Shown here: piece after piece, positions 63,790 to 64,000 of the stretch | Position numbering within the stretch: the stretch's first letter is position 1 | How the letters are laid out: each line of letters starts with the position of its first letter | Assembly (NCBI RefSeq): GCF_003626645.1 | Contig: NZ_RBAM01000007.1 | Location: 62,001 to 126,000 of the forward strand | DNA: 64,000 bases | Source of the DNA: Streptomyces klenkii | Lineage (GTDB): Bacteria; Actinomycetota; Actinomycetes; Streptomycetales; Streptomycetaceae | Direction: 5' to 3' | Program-made: the position numbers and the translations under genes | Notes under the pieces: generated by a model | What the model was told of the DNA's origin: nothing | Database searches by the model: none | The model's input: only the letters and a program-made list of their open reading frames with translations

Positions 63790-64000
63790 GCACCACGACC
63801 ACCGCCGTCCTCGTCCCCCTGCTGCCGTTCCTCGGCGCCCTCGCGGGCCTCCTGACGGGCCGCCGCGCGCCCGGCTTCGTACGGCCCCTCGCCGTCCTGC
63901 CGACGCTCGCCGCGGCCGTGCTCGCCGCCGTCGTCGCCTGGCGGCAGGGCGGCGGGGACGCCCTCGACGCCGCCACCCGGCTCACCCCGACCGGCTCCGT
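63786..64000 (+). CDS. nuoL2: Complex I antiporter-like subunit NuoL, second copy (5' end only)
   Basis: GTG 63786 overlaps the nuoK2 stop; 71 codons are visible before the window ends. They begin STTTTAVLVPLLPFLGALAGLL, a first membrane helix as in NuoL/MrpA proteins. Identity rests mainly on position after nuoK2. Confidence 0.75.
   Translation, partial: MSTTTTAVLVPLLPFLGALAGLLTGRRAPGFVRPLAVLPTLAAAVLAAVVAWRQGGGDALDAATRLTPTGS

Overview
The window is high-GC DNA (roughly 70% or more G+C by eye) with the codon use, GTG starts, ATGA/GTGA overlaps and gene families of Streptomyces or a very close actinomycete. It holds about 55 supported protein genes. I saw no rRNA, tRNA, CRISPR array or insertion sequence. 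The left end cuts an acyl-CoA ligase gene and the right end cuts a second-copy nuoL.

Layout. 1-11991: lipid and menaquinone functions: partial fadD-like ligase, secreted lipase, cold-shock protein, mqnA, anchored esterase, Ser/Thr kinase, mqnC, a degenerate amidohydrolase-like protein, menG, a zinc-ribbon membrane protein and a geranylgeranyl-reductase (MenJ-like) protein. 12000-18480: an accessory-looking insert. It has an operon of a frameshifted Nudix-like gene, a radical SAM/SPASM-like enzyme and a PIMT-like methyltransferase, then the Streptomyces-type trio XRE/DUF5753 regulator, DUF397 and a degenerate HATPase with a TTA codon, then an ArsR-like regulator. 18479-36179: an NlpC/P60 hydrolase divergent from a complete 14-gene complex I operon nuoA-N. 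36287-46623: lipoprotein, GPP34 protein, fahA, an ATP-grasp/flavoprotein pair, polyprenyl diphosphate synthase, a LolA-like protein and an ABC exporter. 46688-58387: M28 aminopeptidase, RarD, APC permease, korAB, and a response regulator with two paralogous histidine kinases. 58525-64000: a second partial nuo cluster A-B-C-H-I-J-K-L.

How the genes work together. The dominant theme is menaquinone respiration. MqnA and MqnC act in the futalosine route, the polyprenyl synthase makes the side chain, MenG methylates the ring, the MenJ-like enzyme may saturate the tail, and complex I (nuoA-N) reduces the quinone. The second nuo cluster lacks nuoD and the NADH module nuoEFG and lies near the 2-oxoacid:ferredoxin oxidoreductase korAB, so a ferredoxin-fed or hybrid complex is possible. 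Its NuoC carries a roughly 400-residue repeat tail that I cannot match to any known NuoC. A Rex-like operator precedes nuoA, a Crp-like box precedes the NlpC/P60 gene, and an inverted repeat overlaps the -35 of the Nudix/radical-SAM operon.

The best candidates for something undescribed are the repeat-tailed NuoC of the truncated complex I, the Nudix-like/radical SAM/methyltransferase cassette, and the ATP-grasp plus flavoprotein pair. All functions are inferred from sequence recognition alone; no searches were run.
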